64,000 nucleotides of DNA, from positions 698,836 to 762,835 of the forward strand of contig NZ_JAJOYT010000001.1 of the NCBI RefSeq assembly GCF_021290965.1, read 5' to 3'. The stretch comes from Rheinheimera faecalis. Its GTDB lineage: Bacteria; Pseudomonadota; Gammaproteobacteria; Enterobacterales; Alteromonadaceae. The translations under genes were made by a program, and so were the position numbers. The notes beneath the pieces are model-generated. The model had not been told where the DNA came from. It made no database searches and was given only the letters and a program-made list of their open reading frames with translations. Below, piece after piece: positions 53,411 to 62,195 of this stretch. The first letter of the stretch is position 1. Every line of letters starts with the position of its first letter.

Positions 53411-54298
53411 TCAGACTTTGCGCTGCAATACAGTCAGTAAACTGGACGTATCCCAACGCCCACCGCCCATGGCTTGTACCTGGGCGTAAAACTGGTCGAC
53501 TAAAGCAGTCAGTGGCAAAGTGGCACCGTTGTGGCGGGCTTCGTTTAAGGTGATTGCTAAGTCTTTACGCATCCAGTCCACTGCAAAGCCAAAGTCGTAT
53601 TTGCCCTGCAACATAGTGGAACCGCGGTTTTCCATTTGCCAGGATTGAGCAGCACCTTTACTGATGGTGTCCAACACGGCCTGACCATCCAGTCCCGCCT
53701 GCTGGGCAAAATGCATAGCCTCAGCAAGCCCCTGCACTACGCCTGCAATACAAATCTGATTGACCATTTTGGCCAATTGACCAGAACCTGCAGGCCCCAA
53801 TAAACGGGCGCTGCGGGCGTACTTCATCAATGTGGCTTCTGCTTTGGCAAAATCAGCATCTTCACCACCCAGCATAATGGTCAACAAGCCATTCTGAGCG
53901 CCAGCTTGTCCACCTGAGACTGGTGCATCTAAAAAGCCTATACCTTTCTCCTTACAAGCTAATGCCAACTCGCGGGCTAAATCAGCAGAGGCTGTGGTAT
54001 GGTCTATTAATAAAGAGCCAGGCCGCATCGCAGCTAAAACGCCCTGCTCGCCATAGACTACAGAACGCACATCATCGTCATTGCCTACACATAACATCAC
54101 CAAATCGGCACCAGCTGCAGTTTCTGCAGGAGTTAATGCGCAAGTACCGCCGTACTGTTGTACCCAGTCCTGCGCTTTCTGCTGTGTTCTGTTATAAACA
54201 CAGACCTGCTCGCCTTTTTGCTGCAAATGACCCGCCATAGGAAAGCCCATAACCCCCAAACCGACAAAGGCAACTTTTTGTTGTGATAAATTTGACAT
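53411..54298 (-). CDS. 3-hydroxyisobutyrate dehydrogenase-like oxidoreductase
   Basis: 295 residues, paralogue of mmsB. AFVGLGVMGFPMAGHLQQKG (dinucleotide fold), FLDAPVSGGQAGAQNGLLTIMLGG and the catalytic lysine in GSGQLAKMVNQICIAG are the family marks. Lone gene away from valine genes; may act on another beta-hydroxyacid, such as tartronate semialdehyde (GlxR/GarR), or succinic semialdehyde. Weak ribosome site. Its downstream end touches the 266-bp element. Confidence 0.88.
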   Translation of the reverse strand: MSNLSQQKVAFVGLGVMGFPMAGHLQQKGEQVCVYNRTQQKAQDWVQQYGGTCALTPAETAAGADLVMLCVGNDDDVRSVVYGEQGVLAAMRPGSLLIDHTTASADLARELALACKEKGIGFLDAPVSGGQAGAQNGLLTIMLGGEDADFAKAEATLMKYARSARLLGPAGSGQLAKMVNQICIAGVVQGLAEAMHFAQQAGLDGQAVLDTISKGAAQSWQMENRGSTMLQGKYDFGFAVDWMRKDLAITLNEARHNGATLPLTALVDQFYAQVQAMGGGRWDTSSLLTVLQRKV

Positions 54299-54399
54299 AA
54301 TTTTGACTTATTTCTGTGACAGACTTGAATACCAAGAAGCTTACTAGAATCAGGGGCTCTGACGCAAAAGCATCAGACGAGTTGCACAAAAGGACAGTT

Positions 54400-54885
54400 A
54401 TGCCAAAGGTTCACCATTTTAAAGTGAAGGATAGTCAGGGTCAGGACGTGGATTTAGCCCAATACAGGGATAAAGTGGTGCTGATCGTTAATACAGCCAG
54501 CCAATGTGGCTTTACCTCACAGTATCAGGAATTGGAAGCTTTGTATCAGCAATACAAAGATCAGGGGTTTGTGGTGCTGGCCTTTCCTTGTAATCAGTTT
54601 GGTGCACAAGAACCAGGTTCTAATGCTGAGATACAACAATTCTGTCAGTTGAATTATGGCGTTAGTTTTCCGGTTTTTGGCAAAGTGCAGGTCAATGGTC
54701 TGGATTCAGATCCTTTATTTGAGTATCTAAAAGATCAAGCCCGTGGCTTGATGAAAACACGCGCTATTAAATGGAACTTCACTAAGTTTCTGGTCAATCG
54801 CGAGGGTGATGTGGTGAAGCGTTATGCGCCACGAACCAAACCATCCAGCCTGCATCAGTCCATTGAAGAAGTACTAGCCAGCTGA
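54400..54885 (+). CDS. Glutathione peroxidase (cysteine type)
   Basis: Reduces H2O2 or lipid hydroperoxides using glutathione or thioredoxin. 161 residues from ATG 54400, where AAAGGAC is upstream; a longer frame adds 28 residues. Active site NTASQCGFTSQYQELEALY (Cys at about 37, coded TGT, not selenocysteine), FPCNQFGAQEPG (second family signature, about 66-77) and IKWNFTKFLVNREG with the catalytic Trp/Asn. The divergent oxidoreductase is next to it but not evidently linked. Confidence 0.94.
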   Translation: MPKVHHFKVKDSQGQDVDLAQYRDKVVLIVNTASQCGFTSQYQELEALYQQYKDQGFVVLAFPCNQFGAQEPGSNAEIQQFCQLNYGVSFPVFGKVQVNGLDSDPLFEYLKDQARGLMKTRAIKWNFTKFLVNREGDVVKRYAPRTKPSSLHQSIEEVLAS

Positions 54886-54973
54886 ACTAAAAAGACTATC
54901 TTGATTAAAAACAATAAAGCCTGCAGCCTTTTGCGTTACTCTGAGTTTCAGATCCAGAGCAAGGAGCCCCAAA

Positions 54974-55957
54974 ATGAAAATTGCAGTCTTTAGCGCTAAA
55001 AAATACGATCAGGAAAGTTTCATACAATGGGCTGACTCAAGTCTCAAATTCAGCTTTTTTGATGTGCCACTGGATAAACACAGCGCTCAATTAACTAAGG
55101 GTTATACGGCTGTCTGTGTCTTTGTAAACGATGACTTGTCAAAACCCGTGCTGACAGAACTCAAAGCCATGGGTGTTGGCATGATTGCCTTACGCTGTGC
55201 TGGTTTTAATAACGTCGATTTAGCCGCAGCCAAAGAGCTGGGGCTGCGTGTTGCTCGCGTCCCAGCCTATTCACCTGAAGCAGTCGCAGAACATACGGTT
55301 GCAATGATCCTCTGCTTAAACCGCAAATTACACAAAGCCTACAACAGAGTGCGGGATGACAACTTTGCGCTGGATGGCTTGTTGGGATTTAACCTGAATG
55401 GCAAAACTGCAGGTCTGATTGGCACCGGTCGCATAGGTGTGGCGACCGCCAAAATTTTACTTGGCTTTGGTATGCAGCTGCTGTGTTACGACATCAAAGT
55501 CGACGATGAGCTGGTAAACGCCGGTGTTCAGTACGTGGCTTTAGAAGAGTTATGGGCTCAATCAGATATAATCAGCCTGCACTGCCCGCTTACTCCTCAA
55601 ACTCATCACCTGATCAATGAGAACAGTCTGGCGTTGATGAAAGATGGGGTGATGCTAATCAACACCAGCAGAGGCGGCCTGATTGATACCAAAGCTGTTA
55701 TTAAGGCACTGAAGAGCCGGAAGATTGGTTATTTGGGTCTGGATGTGTACGAACAGGAAGCCGATTTATTTTTTCAGGATTTATCAGGACAACTGATTGA
55801 CGATGAAGTCTTTAAACGATTGCTGACCTTCCCTAACGTATTAATCACCGGGCATCAGGCCTTTTTCACTCAGGAAGCCTTGCAACAGATTTGTCAGGTG
55901 ACCAGCGATAATCTGCTGGCTTTTAAAGCCAATAAATTAAGCGGCAACGAGCTCTGA
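54974..55957 (+). CDS. ldhA: D-lactate dehydrogenase (fermentative, NAD-dependent)
   Basis: Reduces pyruvate to D-lactate in anaerobic redox balance. 327 residues, matching E. coli LdhA (329) closely by eye: AVCVFVNDDLSKPVLTELK, MIALRCAGFNNVDLAAAKELG, RVPAYSPEAVAEHTVAMIL, then the NAD fold GLIGTGRIGVATAKIL, catalytic Arg in NTSRGGLID, Glu in LDVYEQEADLFF and His in LITGHQAFFTQEAL. AAGGAG precedes the ATG. Monocistronic; hairpin after. Confidence 0.95.
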   Translation: MKIAVFSAKKYDQESFIQWADSSLKFSFFDVPLDKHSAQLTKGYTAVCVFVNDDLSKPVLTELKAMGVGMIALRCAGFNNVDLAAAKELGLRVARVPAYSPEAVAEHTVAMILCLNRKLHKAYNRVRDDNFALDGLLGFNLNGKTAGLIGTGRIGVATAKILLGFGMQLLCYDIKVDDELVNAGVQYVALEELWAQSDIISLHCPLTPQTHHLINENSLALMKDGVMLINTSRGGLIDTKAVIKALKSRKIGYLGLDVYEQEADLFFQDLSGQLIDDEVFKRLLTFPNVLITGHQAFFTQEALQQICQVTSDNLLAFKANKLSGNEL

Positions 55958-55963
55958 TTACGA

Positions 55964-55986
55964 GGGCGGGTCCCAGGCCCGCCCCC
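55964..55986. terminator. GC-rich hairpin between convergent ldhA and S9 peptidase genes
   Basis: GGGCGGG, seven-base loop, CCCGCCC. U run is lacking, but the position between two convergent genes fits a terminator. Confidence 0.65.
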
Positions 55987-55991
55987 ACAGT

Positions 55992-58238
55992 TTATTGTTT
56001 TAATTGACGCTCAAAAAACGCCGTAATGGTTTTATGTAAATGGGTTTGCACTGGCTGGCCAAACATAGAGTGTTTGCTCCCGGGATAATCCATGCTGTCG
56101 AATAATTTCCCTTGCTTTTGCAGCTCAGAATACAGCTTGGTGCTATGGGTAAACAGCACGTTGTCATCCGCCATACCATGGTAAATCATCAGGTTACCCT
56201 GATAATCCTTCACATAAGGGAACACCGAACTCTGCTGATAACCCGCCTTATTGCTTGCAGGGTGGCCTAAATAGCGTTCTGTGTAATGGGTATCATACAA
56301 AGCCCAGTCGGTGACAGGAGCACCGGCTACACCAGCTTTAAAATAGTCACCGGCTTTAAACATCGCCATAATGCTCATGTAGCCACCGTAGCTATGGCCA
56401 TAAATGCCAATACGACCAGCGTCGACATAAGGCAAGCTGCGCAGATACTCAACGCCTGTAATTTGATCGTCAAGCTCTACTACCGCCAGCTTTTTGTAGA
56501 TAGGATCTTCAAAAGCTTTACCACGGTTTTCCGAACCTCTGTTATCCAACTGGAATACGATATAGCCGTTTTGTGCCAGGTACTGGAAATACAGGTCTTT
56601 CGGGCTCCAGCTATTGGTGACACGCTGTGCACCTGGTCCACCGTATACACCGACGATCACGGGATATTTTTTTCCCTTTTCAAGCTGTGCAGGTTCAAAG
56701 GCCCGGTAATACAAGGTCTGGCCATCTTTTGCTTTTAAAGTGCCAAACCTAGGTTTCACCAACTTATCTTTGTACTGGGCCAGCGGATGTGAACCAGACA
56801 CATCATTCGACTCAAGCACAGTCAGCACTTTGCCTTCGACAGTCTTCAATTCCACTTTAGTCGGCTGTAACACACTGGAATAACTATCTATAAAGCTCTG
56901 GCCTGTTTCTGCCATCACAACGGCGTGCGAAAACTCAGCCTGAGTAAGCCTCTTGCTCTCACCTCCTTGAACAGGTACCGAATACAAATGACTTTCGAGC
57001 GGTGTATCTTTACGGCCTGAGAAGTAAATGATGCCCTGATCTTCGTTAATGGCTTCTATCTTGTTAACAATCCAGTCGCCTTTGGTCAGTTGACGAACCA
57101 AAGTACCGTCGAGTTTATAAAGATACAGATGCTTATACCCGTCCCGCTCAGATGCCCAGACAAAATGCTGTTTATCTTTTAAGAAATGCAAATCGTCATT
57201 TAAATTTAACCAGGTGGGGCTCTGCTCTTTCAGCAACACTTTGGTACTGCCAGATGGTAATTCGACGGAACGTAGTTCCAGATGCTGCTGATCACGGCTT
57301 TGCCATTGATAAGTCAACAAAGACGCCGATTTACTCCAGTTGACACGGGCCAGGTAAATATCCTGCTCTTTGCCTAAATCAAGCCATTGCACCGCAGGTT
57401 GCTGTACTGCAACCACACCCAGCTTCACTTTTACGTTTGCTGTGCCGGTAAATGGGTAACGCTGATTAAAGAGCTTAATTTCATCTGCGTAAATTTCATT
57501 ACGCACAGCTTCGGCCACAGGGGATTCATCAATCTGACTAAAAGCAATTTTGCTGTCATCAGGAGCCCACCAATAGCCAGTCATTCTGCCCATCTCTTCC
57601 TGAGCAACAAATTCAGCCATACCGTTCTTAATCAGACCCTGACCATCTGTCGTTAACTGGGTTTCTTTGCCTGATTTCAGGTCCAATACAAAAATATTTT
57701 GTTCCCGGATAAAAGATACATACTGACCTTTGGGCGATATTTGTGCATCGGTTTCGAAGGCTTCGGTGTTGGTTAGCTTACGCGCTTTCTGGCTGGATAA
57801 GTCGTAATAATACAAGTCACCATTCAGTGGAAAGAGTAAAGCTTTACCATCTTTTGACCAGTTATAGCTTACAATTCCACTGGCAAATAAGCGTAAGCGC
57901 TCTCGCCTTGCTTTTTCCTCATCTGACAACAACTCTGGCCCGCTAAATAGTTGATTTGAATCAACTAAAATACTGTGCTTGCCTGTTTTGATCTGGTACT
58001 GCCACAGATCCAGCCTGTTCGCATCCGTTTCTTTCCCTTTAAGGTAAGTAACACGGCTGCCGTCGGGAGAAAAGCTTAAAGAACGTGGCGCTGTACCGCT
58101 TAATGCAGGTTCTGCAAACAAACGTTCCAGAGGTAAATTGACGTTTGCCTGAGCTGTTGCGGAGAGTAATACAGTTGCCTGAGCTGTTGCGGAGAGTAAT
58201 ACAGTTGCCAGGCTTGCCGGAGTCAGAAGTTTTTTCAC
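55992..58238 (-). CDS. S9B-type dipeptidyl peptidase (DPP-IV-like), exported
   Basis: Serine exopeptidase releasing dipeptides, often X-Pro, from peptide N-termini, probably periplasmic. 748 residues. A signal peptide (about 1-32) holds an exact internal duplication. The N-terminal eight-bladed propeller (LSFSPDGSRVTYLKGKE, YNWSKDGKALLFPLNGDLYYYD) includes the double-glutamate substrate loop AEFVAQEEMGRMTGYWWAPD. The catalytic domain has YGHSYGGYMSIMAM (Ser), GMADDNVLFTHS (Asp) and GSKHSMFG (His) at the C-terminus. GTG start, AGGA upstream. Divergent from a TonB-dependent receptor, suggesting joint peptide use. Confidence 0.94.
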   Translation of the reverse strand: MKKLLTPASLATVLLSATAQATVLLSATAQANVNLPLERLFAEPALSGTAPRSLSFSPDGSRVTYLKGKETDANRLDLWQYQIKTGKHSILVDSNQLFSGPELLSDEEKARRERLRLFASGIVSYNWSKDGKALLFPLNGDLYYYDLSSQKARKLTNTEAFETDAQISPKGQYVSFIREQNIFVLDLKSGKETQLTTDGQGLIKNGMAEFVAQEEMGRMTGYWWAPDDSKIAFSQIDESPVAEAVRNEIYADEIKLFNQRYPFTGTANVKVKLGVVAVQQPAVQWLDLGKEQDIYLARVNWSKSASLLTYQWQSRDQQHLELRSVELPSGSTKVLLKEQSPTWLNLNDDLHFLKDKQHFVWASERDGYKHLYLYKLDGTLVRQLTKGDWIVNKIEAINEDQGIIYFSGRKDTPLESHLYSVPVQGGESKRLTQAEFSHAVVMAETGQSFIDSYSSVLQPTKVELKTVEGKVLTVLESNDVSGSHPLAQYKDKLVKPRFGTLKAKDGQTLYYRAFEPAQLEKGKKYPVIVGVYGGPGAQRVTNSWSPKDLYFQYLAQNGYIVFQLDNRGSENRGKAFEDPIYKKLAVVELDDQITGVEYLRSLPYVDAGRIGIYGHSYGGYMSIMAMFKAGDYFKAGVAGAPVTDWALYDTHYTERYLGHPASNKAGYQQSSVFPYVKDYQGNLMIYHGMADDNVLFTHSTKLYSELQKQGKLFDSMDYPGSKHSMFGQPVQTHLHKTITAFFERQLKQ
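58145..58204 (-). repeat. Exact 30-bp tandem duplication in the signal peptide of the S9 peptidase
   Basis: Two identical 30-bp copies (58145-58174, 58175-58204) encode the ten residues TVLLSATAQA twice, giving two potential signal-peptidase sites (ATAQA). The reading frame is kept, so the duplication lengthens the hydrophobic/cleavage part. Confidence 0.95.
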
Positions 58239-58530
58239 TACTAGAAATCCTCGATTAAATGAACCCTGCTATCTGAATCGACTTTCAGTAAAACAGCAAG
58301 TCGGATCCGACATTTTTCAGTTATTTAGGTTCAATTTTTAAGTCATACTTCTGTAAAAAATCAGTCCAAAGCCCCGAAAAGCACCAGAATGGTGCGATGA
58401 TTCACCAAAAAAGAGCGATCAGATCACAGAAAATCACGATAGACAAAGCTGAGTTTTTCAAATATGGTCATTACAGAGCTCGTAGATAAAAATGAGCCAA
58501 AACAAAAATCCAGATGAGAAGGCAACATCC
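58239..58530. promoter_or_regulatory. Divergent control region of the S9 peptidase and TonB receptor genes
   Basis: Gene-free stretch of 292 bases. Visible: the palindrome GTCGGATCCGAC (58300-58311), a small hairpin GCACC/GGTGC (58381-58395), and an AT-rich tract. AGCGATCAGATCACA (58413-58427) has one good CRP-like half site (ATCACA). No confident -10/-35 pairs. Confidence 0.45.
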
Positions 58531-61122
58531 ATGAAGAAAGAATCAATCCACTACCATCCTGTTGCTGCCGCTATAAAAATCGCTTTATGCGGCAGTTTAT
58601 TGATAAGCACCTCTTTGTTAGCACAAGAAGCCACTGATGCGACAGCGGAAAAGAAGGCTGAAGATGCAGCTGTCGAGAAAATTGTTGTTATAGGTGCTCG
58701 TGGCGCTCCGCGCTCTGTAGGTGATTCAGCTGTACCTGTAGACGTTATAGGTGGCGAGGAGTTTTCAAAAACCGGTACCAGCGATATGGTCAGCCTAATG
58801 ACAGCCGCAGTCCCTTCCTTTAACGTCAGTGCGCAACCCATTAACGATGCTTCAACCTTGATTCGCCCAGCCAACTTACGTGGCCTGCCACCAGACAGCA
58901 CCTTAGTGTTAGTTAACGGTAAAAGACGTCACCGTGCAGCTGTTATTACCTTCTTAGGTAGTGGTATTTCTGACGGTTCGCAAGGTCCGGATATTTCTGT
59001 CATCCCATCCATTGCACTAAAACAAGTCGAAATTTTACGGGATGGTGCAGCAGCACAATACGGTTCTGATGCTATAGCTGGTGTAATTAACTTCCGCTTA
59101 AAAGATGCTGCCGAAGGCGGTTCTTTTGAAGTGAAAAGTGGTCAATTTTATGAAGGCGACGGTGATTTGCGCCAGGTGTCGGGTAACATAGGTCTACCAT
59201 TTACCGACAATGGCTTTGCCAATATCAGCGGTGAGTTTAAACAGGCCGATCCTACCAGCCGTTCAGTACAAAGAGATGATGCTGCAGCCTCAGCTGCCGC
59301 AGGCAATCCATTTATCGAAAATCCAGCCCAGGTGTGGGGTTCACCAGAATTTAAACGTGATGCCAAGTTATTTGCCAATATAGGCTTAGAAGTAGCAAAA
59401 GACCGAGAGTTTTATTTATTCACTAACTGGGCAGAACGTGACGTAGAAGGTGGTTTTTATTATCGCCATCCTACTACGCGCAGTGGTGTTTACTCTAATG
59501 ATGAGGGTAAAAACCTGCTGATTGGTAACCTGGATGAAAGCTTAGGTGCTTGCCCAAGTGTTGCAGCTCAGAACGCTGATGGCTCCATCCGTAATCATGG
59601 AGCGATACAAGGGGATGTCGATGCACTTCCTGCTCACTGCTTCACCTACTACGGTATGTTACCAGGTGGTTTTACACCTAAGTTTGGTGGTGTTATTACA
59701 GATACGGCCATTGCTTCTGGTGTAAAAGGTGAACTGGATTCAGGCTGGGCTTTTGATGCAAGTATGTCTGTTGGCCGCAGTGAAGTGGAGTTTTATATCA
59801 AAAACACTCTGAATGCTTCTTTAGGTGCTGATACTCCGCGCTCCTTTAAACCAGGTAAGTATGTTCAACTTGAAAAAGCGGCCAACTTAGATTTTAACAA
59901 ACCGTTTGAAGTTGATGCCCTGCCATACCCACTGAATGTGGCTGGTGGTGTGGAATACCGTGATGAAACCTTTGAAATTTATGCCGGTGATGCAGCCTCT
60001 TTTGAAGTAGGTCCTTTAGCTTCACAGGGTTTTGGTATAGGTTCAAACGGCTTCCCAGGCTTTAAACCAGAAGATGCGGGTTCGTTTAACCGTTACAGTT
60101 ACGCTGCTTATACAGAGTTAGGTGCTGAATTCAGCGACAGTTTCCGCATGGATTTTGCTTTGCGTTTTGAGGACTTTGAAGACTTTGGTGATACTACTAA
60201 TGGTAAAGTGACTGCACGTTATCAGGCCACCGATGAAATTGCTTTCCGCTCTGCGATAAGTACTGGGTTCCGGGCTCCTACTATAGGTCAAAGTAACGTA
60301 CGTAACGTCACTACATCATTCAGCCCTGCTGGTTTGGTGGATACTGCCACTTTACCGCCAACTCACCCTATCTCAATCCAAAAAGGTGGTAAGCAGTTAA
60401 CTCCGGAAGAGTCAAAAAACTTCTCTATCGGTACAGTTGTTGAAGTGAACGATTGGTACGTGACTTTGGATTATTTCCATATCAAAGTAGAAGACCGTAT
60501 CAGTCAGACTTCTTCTCTGGATTTGACGCCTGAAGATATCGAAGCGCTGTTAGCTTTAGGTGTTAAAGATGCCAGCAGCTTTACCGGCGTTAAGTACTTC
60601 ACTAACGACTTTGATACCACAACCCAGGGTTTGGATTTAGTTGCTAACTATAGTTTTGATCTGTGGAACGGCCGCACAGGTTTAGCTTTTGCGTATAACT
60701 GGACAGATACAACAGTGGACAGCTACTCGAGCAATATCAGCGAAGCTAAAGTAGAGCAATTAGAGCGTGGTTTACCCCGTGTTCGTGGCAGCTTCACCGT
60801 CAATCAAAATTATGGTGACTGGAAAGGTTATGTTCGTATCAATCACTTCGGCTCTTTCTACGAAGATCATTTAGACAGCGGTGTGTTGACTGCTGCTGAC
60901 GGTGGTTTACCTATTGAAGTGGGTTCAGCGATCACCACTGACGCAGAAATCAGCTATAGCATCAATGACAGTTATGAAATCAGCGTAGGTGCTCAAAACT
61001 TATTTGATGAATACCCTGATGAGCATGAGTGGCAAGGTGTAGCGGGTTCTAAATACCCGACAACTGCTGTTATGGGTATCAACGGTGGTTTCTACTACGT
61101 TCGTTTAAACTATAACTTCTGA
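58531..61122 (+). CDS. TonB-dependent outer-membrane receptor
   Basis: Active uptake channel energised by TonB. 863 residues from ATG 58531, with GAAGG nine bases upstream; ATG 58492 lacks a ribosome site. Signal peptide with LLISTSLLAQ; then a plug domain (about 45-170: EKIVVIGARGAPRSVGDSAVPVDVI, NLRGLPPDSTLVLVNGKRRH, VEILRDGAAAQYGSDAIAGVINFRL) and a 22-strand barrel whose last residues are YYVRLNYNF. No N-terminal signalling (STN) domain. The substrate is unknown; the divergent dipeptidyl peptidase suggests peptides, but metals or sugars are possible. Followed by a strong terminator. Confidence 0.93.
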   Translation: MKKESIHYHPVAAAIKIALCGSLLISTSLLAQEATDATAEKKAEDAAVEKIVVIGARGAPRSVGDSAVPVDVIGGEEFSKTGTSDMVSLMTAAVPSFNVSAQPINDASTLIRPANLRGLPPDSTLVLVNGKRRHRAAVITFLGSGISDGSQGPDISVIPSIALKQVEILRDGAAAQYGSDAIAGVINFRLKDAAEGGSFEVKSGQFYEGDGDLRQVSGNIGLPFTDNGFANISGEFKQADPTSRSVQRDDAAASAAAGNPFIENPAQVWGSPEFKRDAKLFANIGLEVAKDREFYLFTNWAERDVEGGFYYRHPTTRSGVYSNDEGKNLLIGNLDESLGACPSVAAQNADGSIRNHGAIQGDVDALPAHCFTYYGMLPGGFTPKFGGVITDTAIASGVKGELDSGWAFDASMSVGRSEVEFYIKNTLNASLGADTPRSFKPGKYVQLEKAANLDFNKPFEVDALPYPLNVAGGVEYRDETFEIYAGDAASFEVGPLASQGFGIGSNGFPGFKPEDAGSFNRYSYAAYTELGAEFSDSFRMDFALRFEDFEDFGDTTNGKVTARYQATDEIAFRSAISTGFRAPTIGQSNVRNVTTSFSPAGLVDTATLPPTHPISIQKGGKQLTPEESKNFSIGTVVEVNDWYVTLDYFHIKVEDRISQTSSLDLTPEDIEALLALGVKDASSFTGVKYFTNDFDTTTQGLDLVANYSFDLWNGRTGLAFAYNWTDTTVDSYSSNISEAKVEQLERGLPRVRGSFTVNQNYGDWKGYVRINHFGSFYEDHLDSGVLTAADGGLPIEVGSAITTDAEISYSINDSYEISVGAQNLFDEYPDEHEWQGVAGSKYPTTAVMGINGGFYYVRLNYNF

Positions 61123-61140
61123 TAGACGTCAATAAACTCA

Positions 61141-61169
61141 AAAGCCCGGTCTCAAGCCGGGCTTTTGTA
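61141..61169 (+). terminator. Terminator after the TonB-dependent receptor
   Basis: AAAGCCCGG, loop of seven, CCGGGCTTT then TGTAT; A's precede the stem. Confidence 0.9.
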
Positions 61170-61226
61170 TTTGCAGATCTGGTATGACCATGGCAAAGTG
61201 CTGTTAGATTTGCTCAATAAAGACAG

Positions 61227-62120
61227 ATGATGGATTTAATCCCCTGGAGTTACTCAACTCAACACGGTTTTACCTTACGTGGATTTTATACTCTGCCAAG
61301 CGGTAAAGCAGTGCTGCATATTTTACACGGCAACGGCTATTGCAGCCGGATGTACCAACCTTTTTTAGCTCAATTACTTCCCCACTTTGATTTGTTTTTA
61401 TCTGATGCTCAGGGTCATGGAGACAGCGACCACGGTGGCATTTTTGTTGGCTGGAATCAAAGTGCGGATCTGGCCTTAGAAGCCTGGTCTGCCTATCAAT
61501 ATTTATTTTCTGGTGTGCCCTGTTATGGAGTGGGCCATAGTTTTGGCGGCGTATTAACTGCACTCATTAATAGCAAAACGTCCAGTCCTTTTGATGCTGT
61601 AGTGTTACTTGATCCTGTTTTGTTTACGCCTGGCATGCTGACGATAATGAAGACTCTGGACTGGCTGGGGTTATATAAAAAGAATCCGATGGCTAAAAAG
61701 GCTTTAAATCGACGCCAACATTGGCCAGATAAAGATTCGGCTTACAGCTATCTGCATCAAAGGGGCATGTTTAAAAACTGGCATGATGATGCGCTGGCAA
61801 GTTATATAGATCATGCGTTAGAGCACGGCAACGAAGGCCTGACATTAAAATGCAAGGCCGAGCGCGAAGCAGAAATATTTGCGTCTTATCCGAAACAACT
61901 ATGGAAACAGCTTCAGCAGCCCTGTAGCCCAACTCTTCTTATCCATGGTCACAAAACCTACCCTTTTGTCAGTAAATCTGCAGAAAAGTGGCGTAAGTTA
62001 AATCATGCTGTTCAACTGCATAAAGTCAAAGGCGGCCATTGTTTTATGCAGGAAAATCCAAAGGACAGTGCATTAGTAGTGCTAGAGTTCTTACAACTCC
62101 AGACAAAGAATAAAATATGA
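61227..62120 (+). CDS. Cytoplasmic alpha/beta hydrolase
   Basis: 297 residues without a signal peptide. LHILHGNGYCSRMYQPF (oxyanion region), SDAQGHGDSDHGG, nucleophile GVGHSFGGVLTALI (Ser about 105), acid near LLIHGHKTYPFVS and the histidine VKGGHCFMQENP near the end. Substrate not inferable; esterase or lysophospholipase classes are precedents. Start ATGATG with a poor ribosome site; either may be used. Separate from the receptor by a terminator. Confidence 0.85.
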   Translation: MMDLIPWSYSTQHGFTLRGFYTLPSGKAVLHILHGNGYCSRMYQPFLAQLLPHFDLFLSDAQGHGDSDHGGIFVGWNQSADLALEAWSAYQYLFSGVPCYGVGHSFGGVLTALINSKTSSPFDAVVLLDPVLFTPGMLTIMKTLDWLGLYKKNPMAKKALNRRQHWPDKDSAYSYLHQRGMFKNWHDDALASYIDHALEHGNEGLTLKCKAEREAEIFASYPKQLWKQLQQPCSPTLLIHGHKTYPFVSKSAEKWRKLNHAVQLHKVKGGHCFMQENPKDSALVVLEFLQLQTKNKI

Positions 62121-62195
62121 CAATTTTTAATCAGCAATACCATTCGACTGTCTGCGTAGTTGCTTTATAATGGCGCCAATTTTCTTGGGATCCAG

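Noticed and set aside
53151..53553. Small frames of 67-68 residues inside and beside the 266-bp element
   Set aside because: They follow the palindromic repeat or shadow the oxidoreductase gene; no ribosome site.
54400..54885. Selenocysteine-type glutathione peroxidase
   Set aside because: The active-site codon is TGT (Cys), not TGA.
58413..58427. CRP binding site before the TonB receptor
   Set aside because: Only one half site (ATCACA) fits; the left half is poor.
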